This document shows positions 61,256 to 64,000 of a stretch of DNA of 64,000 nt, in pieces. Under the pieces are notes generated by a model, which saw only the letters and a list, made by a program, of their open reading frames with translations, was not told the origin of the DNA and made no database searches. A program made the position numbers and the translations under genes. Source of the DNA: Oceanicaulis sp. MMSF_3324 (GTDB lineage: Bacteria; Pseudomonadota; Alphaproteobacteria; Caulobacterales; Maricaulaceae); contig NZ_JASHIU010000010.1 in NCBI RefSeq assembly GCF_030733545.1, positions 62,001 to 126,000 of the forward strand, in the 5' to 3' direction. The first letter of the stretch is position 1. Each line of letters opens with the position of its first letter.

Positions 61256-63300
61256 TGGACGCCGTAACGCTCTCCTTCTCCCCGCTGGTTCCCCCCGCCC
61301 TCGCCTATGGTCTGGGCGCGCTGGCGCTGGCGGTCGCTCTCTACGCACTGGTGCGCGGGCTCAAGAGCTGGCTCTGGCGCGCGATCGCGGGCCTCTTGAT
61401 GGCGGGCGCGCTTCTGAACCCGGCGCTGGTGCAGGAAACGCGCGAGCCGCTCAGTGATGTGGCGGTGCTGATCACTGATGACAGCGCATCCATGCAGATC
61501 GGCACTCGGACTTACGCAGCAGAGCAGACCGCCAATGCCCTGCGCGCTCTGGCGGAGAGCGATCCGCTACTGGATCTGGTCGAGGTCAGCGGCGGCGCGT
61601 CCGAGGACGGCACGCGCCTGAACCGCGCCTTGCAACAAGGCTTGTCGCAAGCGCCCCGCAATCGGCTCGCCGGCGTGGTCATCGCCTCGGACGGTCAGGT
61701 GCATGACACCCCGCCCGATGCGGACACGCTGGGTCTGGACGCGCCCGTCCATCACTTCCTGACCGGTGACCCTGAAGCGCGCGATCGCCGCCTTATCGTC
61801 TCCCAGGCGCCGCGCTACGGGCTTGTGGGCGATCCAGTCAGCTTCACCCTGCGCGTGGAAGATGAGGGCGCCGCCACCGGCACCGCCATGGTCAATCTCT
61901 ATGTGGACGGGGGTGACCCGATCAGCGCCCGGGTCCAGATCGGCCAGGATGTGACGGTTCAGGCGGAAATCGCCAATCGCGGCCCCAATGTGGTCGAGAT
62001 CGAGGTGGAGCCCGGCCCGGGCGAATTGTCGCTGATCAATAATCGCGCGGCGGTGAATGTCACCGGCGTCAGGGATCGTCTGCGCGTTCTACTGGTGACG
62101 GGCGAGCCGCATAATGGCGCGCGGGCCTGGCGCAATCTTCTCAAATCCGACCCCAGCGTGGACTTGGTGCACTTCACCATTCTGCGCCCGCTGGACAAGG
62201 ATGATTCCGTGCCCGCCAACGAGCTGGCCCTGATCGCCTTTCCGGTCTTCGAGCTTTTCCAGCTCAGCCTTGAAGAGTTCGATCTGGTCATTTTTGACCG
62301 CTATCGCCGACGCGGCATTCTGCGCCCGCTCTATTTTGACAATATCGCCAATTATGTCGAAGGCGGCGGCGCGCTGCTGGTCACCACCGGCCCGCCTTTC
62401 GCCGGCCCTGAAAGCGTGGCGCGCTCTCCGCTCGCCAGCGTTCTGCCCGCCTCTCCGACCGGACTGATCAGCGAGGAAAGCTTCATTCCGCAAATCAGCG
62501 CCATCGGCGAACGCCATCCCGTGACCCGGCCCATGCTGTCGGGCGAAGGCGAATGGGGCCCCTGGTTCCGGCGCATCGGCGCGCGTCCGCTCTCGGGTGA
62601 GACCGTGCTGGAAGCGCCCAATGGCGACCCGCTGCTGACCTTGTCCCATGAAGGCGAGGGCCGCGCCGCGATCCTGCTGTCCGACCAGGCCTGGCTCTGG
62701 GCCCGCGGCTATGAGGGCGGCGGCCCGCATGACGAATTGTTCCGACGCGTGGCGCACTGGCTGATGGGCGAACCTGAGCTCGACGAAGAGCGCTTGAGCG
62801 CCCGCGTGGTGGATGGCGAGCTGGAAGTGACCCGCAACACCCTGTCGGACGATGTGCCGGATCTGGAAATTGAATGGCCGTCCGGCGCCCAGGACACCGT
62901 GGAAATGGATCAGACCGGTCTGGGCGTTTACACCGAACGCATGGCGGCCCGCGAACAGGGCCTGGTCCGTTTGCGCTCCGGCGATCTGACGACCGTGACC
63001 GCCTCGGGACCGCTCAACCCTCTGGAATACCGCGACCTGCGTCCCGACCCTGAAGGCTTTGCGACCCTGGTGGACTCCAGCGATGGCGCAGTGTTCACCC
63101 TGGGCGATGATGTCGAGCTGCCCGATCTGCGCCGCACCAATGCCCGCGCCCGCCAGGCCGGCATGAACTGGGCCGGGTTCAAGCGCAACGACGCCTATCG
63201 GGTCATAGACGCCCAGTCGGTTCCGCTGGCGCCCGGTCTTTTGATCGCGCTTTTGATCCTGGGCCTTCTGGCGCTCGCCTGGCGGCGTGAAGGCGCCTAG
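61255..63300 (+). CDS. VWA-like / glutamine-amidotransferase-like membrane protein
   Basis: 681 residues. Two N-terminal helices (about 13-32 and 40-58) are followed by ADVAVLITDDSASMQIG-like sequence with a DxSxS MIDAS motif (DDSAS near residue 78). A beta-rich CARDB-like stretch follows (about 170-270), then a class-I-amidotransferase-like fold (LRVLLVTGEPHNGARAWRN, FDLVIFDRYRRRG, YVEGGGALLVTTGPP). The C-terminal helix is LLIALLILGLLALAWRR. Families of this layout end alphaproteobacterial MoxR/DUF58/DUF4159 operons. The stop overlaps the convergent MocR gene by four bases (CTAG). Confidence 0.85.
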   Translation: MDAVTLSFSPLVPPALAYGLGALALAVALYALVRGLKSWLWRAIAGLLMAGALLNPALVQETREPLSDVAVLITDDSASMQIGTRTYAAEQTANALRALAESDPLLDLVEVSGGASEDGTRLNRALQQGLSQAPRNRLAGVVIASDGQVHDTPPDADTLGLDAPVHHFLTGDPEARDRRLIVSQAPRYGLVGDPVSFTLRVEDEGAATGTAMVNLYVDGGDPISARVQIGQDVTVQAEIANRGPNVVEIEVEPGPGELSLINNRAAVNVTGVRDRLRVLLVTGEPHNGARAWRNLLKSDPSVDLVHFTILRPLDKDDSVPANELALIAFPVFELFQLSLEEFDLVIFDRYRRRGILRPLYFDNIANYVEGGGALLVTTGPPFAGPESVARSPLASVLPASPTGLISEESFIPQISAIGERHPVTRPMLSGEGEWGPWFRRIGARPLSGETVLEAPNGDPLLTLSHEGEGRAAILLSDQAWLWARGYEGGGPHDELFRRVAHWLMGEPELDEERLSARVVDGELEVTRNTLSDDVPDLEIEWPSGAQDTVEMDQTGLGVYTERMAAREQGLVRLRSGDLTTVTASGPLNPLEYRDLRPDPEGFATLVDSSDGAVFTLGDDVELPDLRRTNARARQAGMNWAGFKRNDAYRVIDAQSVPLAPGLLIALLILGLLALAWRREGA

Positions 63301-64000
63301 AAGACCGGCGATTCCGCACGCGCCTGACCCGTCAGTGACTGTGAAACGCCAGTCTGCGCCCAGGCCTGCTCCAGGATATCCAGCGCGCGTGTCATGAAGG
63401 CCGGATCACGGCTGAAGGGCAGGCGCAGATTCTGTTCGCCGCCCTTGTGCAGGAAGAAGCGCGGCCCCGGTTCGAGTTTCAGTCCCAGGTCCCGCGCCGC
63501 GCCCGCAAGCGCCGCGCTGACCGCTCTTGGCAGGCGCAGCCAGAGCGACATGCCGCCCGCCACCTCCAGGCTGATCCAGTCGGGGAAACGCTGCGCGATC
63601 TCGGCGCTTAAAAAGGCGTGCTCGTCGCGCAATTGCGCGCGTTGTCTGGCGACCGCCTCGGGAAAGTCCTCGAAGAGCACGCGCGTGGTGATCTGTTCCA
63701 GAGGCGGCCCGCCCAGATCAATGGAAGAGCGTGTGGCGTGAACCTGATCAATGATGCGCCGGTCCGCCGCGATCCAGCCGGTGCGCAAACCGCCCCAGAA
63801 CACCTTGCTGGCGGACCCCAGCCGCACGATCGGCGCGCGATAATGCGGTGGATCGATCAGGGGCGGCGGCGCGTCCCGCCACAGCTCACGCACGCATTCA
63901 TCAAACACAATAAGCGCCCCGCCGCGCTTGGCGGCGCGGGCCAGCCGGAAACGCGCCTCCGCGTCCATCACCTGACCGGTGGGATTGTGATGGTCCGCTA
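63297..64000 (-). CDS. MocR-type PLP-dependent aminotransferase, 5' end outside window
   Basis: About 234 C-terminal residues are inside the window; the frame runs open to the edge, so the start is missing. The aminotransferase motif HHNPTGQVM is at the edge, then VFDECVRELW, the pyridoxal-phosphate Lys in GSASKVFWGGLRTGWI and the conserved GGMSLWLRLP. This last pattern and FFLHKGGEQNLRLPFSR are those of MocR/GabR-type fused regulators with an N-terminal GntR winged helix, which would lie outside. It could also be a plain class I/II aminotransferase. Confidence 0.82.
   Translation of the reverse strand, partial: ADHHNPTGQVMDAEARFRLARAAKRGGALIVFDECVRELWRDAPPPLIDPPHYRAPIVRLGSASKVFWGGLRTGWIAADRRIIDQVHATRSSIDLGGPPLEQITTRVLFEDFPEAVARQRAQLRDEHAFLSAEIAQRFPDWISLEVAGGMSLWLRLPRAVSAALAGAARDLGLKLEPGPRFFLHKGGEQNLRLPFSRDPAFMTRALDILEQAWAQTGVSQSLTGQARAESPVF

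Overview
The window reads as one contiguous stretch of a GC-rich alphaproteobacterial chromosome. The best lineage clues are a PodJ-type polarity protein with an upstream CtrA-like box and several GANTC (CcrM) sites, two UrcA-family proteins, a TauE/SafE + TIGR02186 pair, and the DUF1285-NUDIX-DUF6111-CCA cluster facing MoxR-DUF58-DUF4159. Together they point to a Caulobacter-related marine dimorphic bacterium (Maricaulales/Hyphomonadaceae type, e.g. Oceanicaulis or Maricaulis). That placement is an inference from gene content. No rRNA, tRNA or CRISPR array was seen.

Layout. 1-1.2 kb: edge of a DUF5694 gene and a DUF6438 gene. 1.3-9.1 kb: a minus-strand fatty-acid beta-oxidation block (two acyl-CoA dehydrogenases, thiolase, FadJ-type fusion enzyme) with two small lipoprotein genes spliced between the enzymes, headed by a LiuR-like MerR regulator with a clear palindromic operator. 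9.2-16.4 kb: a TPR exported protein, podJ, a TauE/SafE permease with its TIGR02186 partner, and DUF3429. 16.4-29.2 kb: the four-gene ligase-associated DNA repair set (PdeM, exonuclease, Lhr-type helicase, ATP-dependent ligase), interrupted by alpha carbonic anhydrase, an unknown gene, a prolyl oligopeptidase, a GST and an AbgT transporter. 29.2-38.6 kb: MscS channel, an atypical receiver protein, two hotdog thioesterases, two UrcA proteins, a DCC/DUF2256 pair opposite a renalase-like flavoprotein, MATE, DUF952-pyrD and an S24 repressor.

38.6-42.3 kb is accessory DNA. It holds an XRE regulator with two tandem membrane paralogues behind an operator-rich promoter, then an AT-richer two-gene cassette (unknown 302-aa soluble protein + four-helix membrane protein), then a decayed IS1595-type transposase. 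The cassette is the best candidate here for an undescribed system, possibly anti-phage. 42.3-56.6 kb returns to core genes: mtnP, GrpB, the cytochrome bc1 operon, a TetR regulator with a NemR-type operator and a hotdog target, a TPR-sulfotransferase, hemF, a possible CtrA-controlled gene, and the DUF1285-NUDIX-DUF6111-cca-unknown operon. 56.6-63.3 kb is the divergent MoxR/DUF58/DUF4159/VWA-like operon. The window ends inside a MocR-type aminotransferase gene.

The chromosome is very compact. Many operon neighbours overlap through ATGA/GTGA or share one base, and five convergent gene pairs overlap by exactly four bases through shared stop codons.
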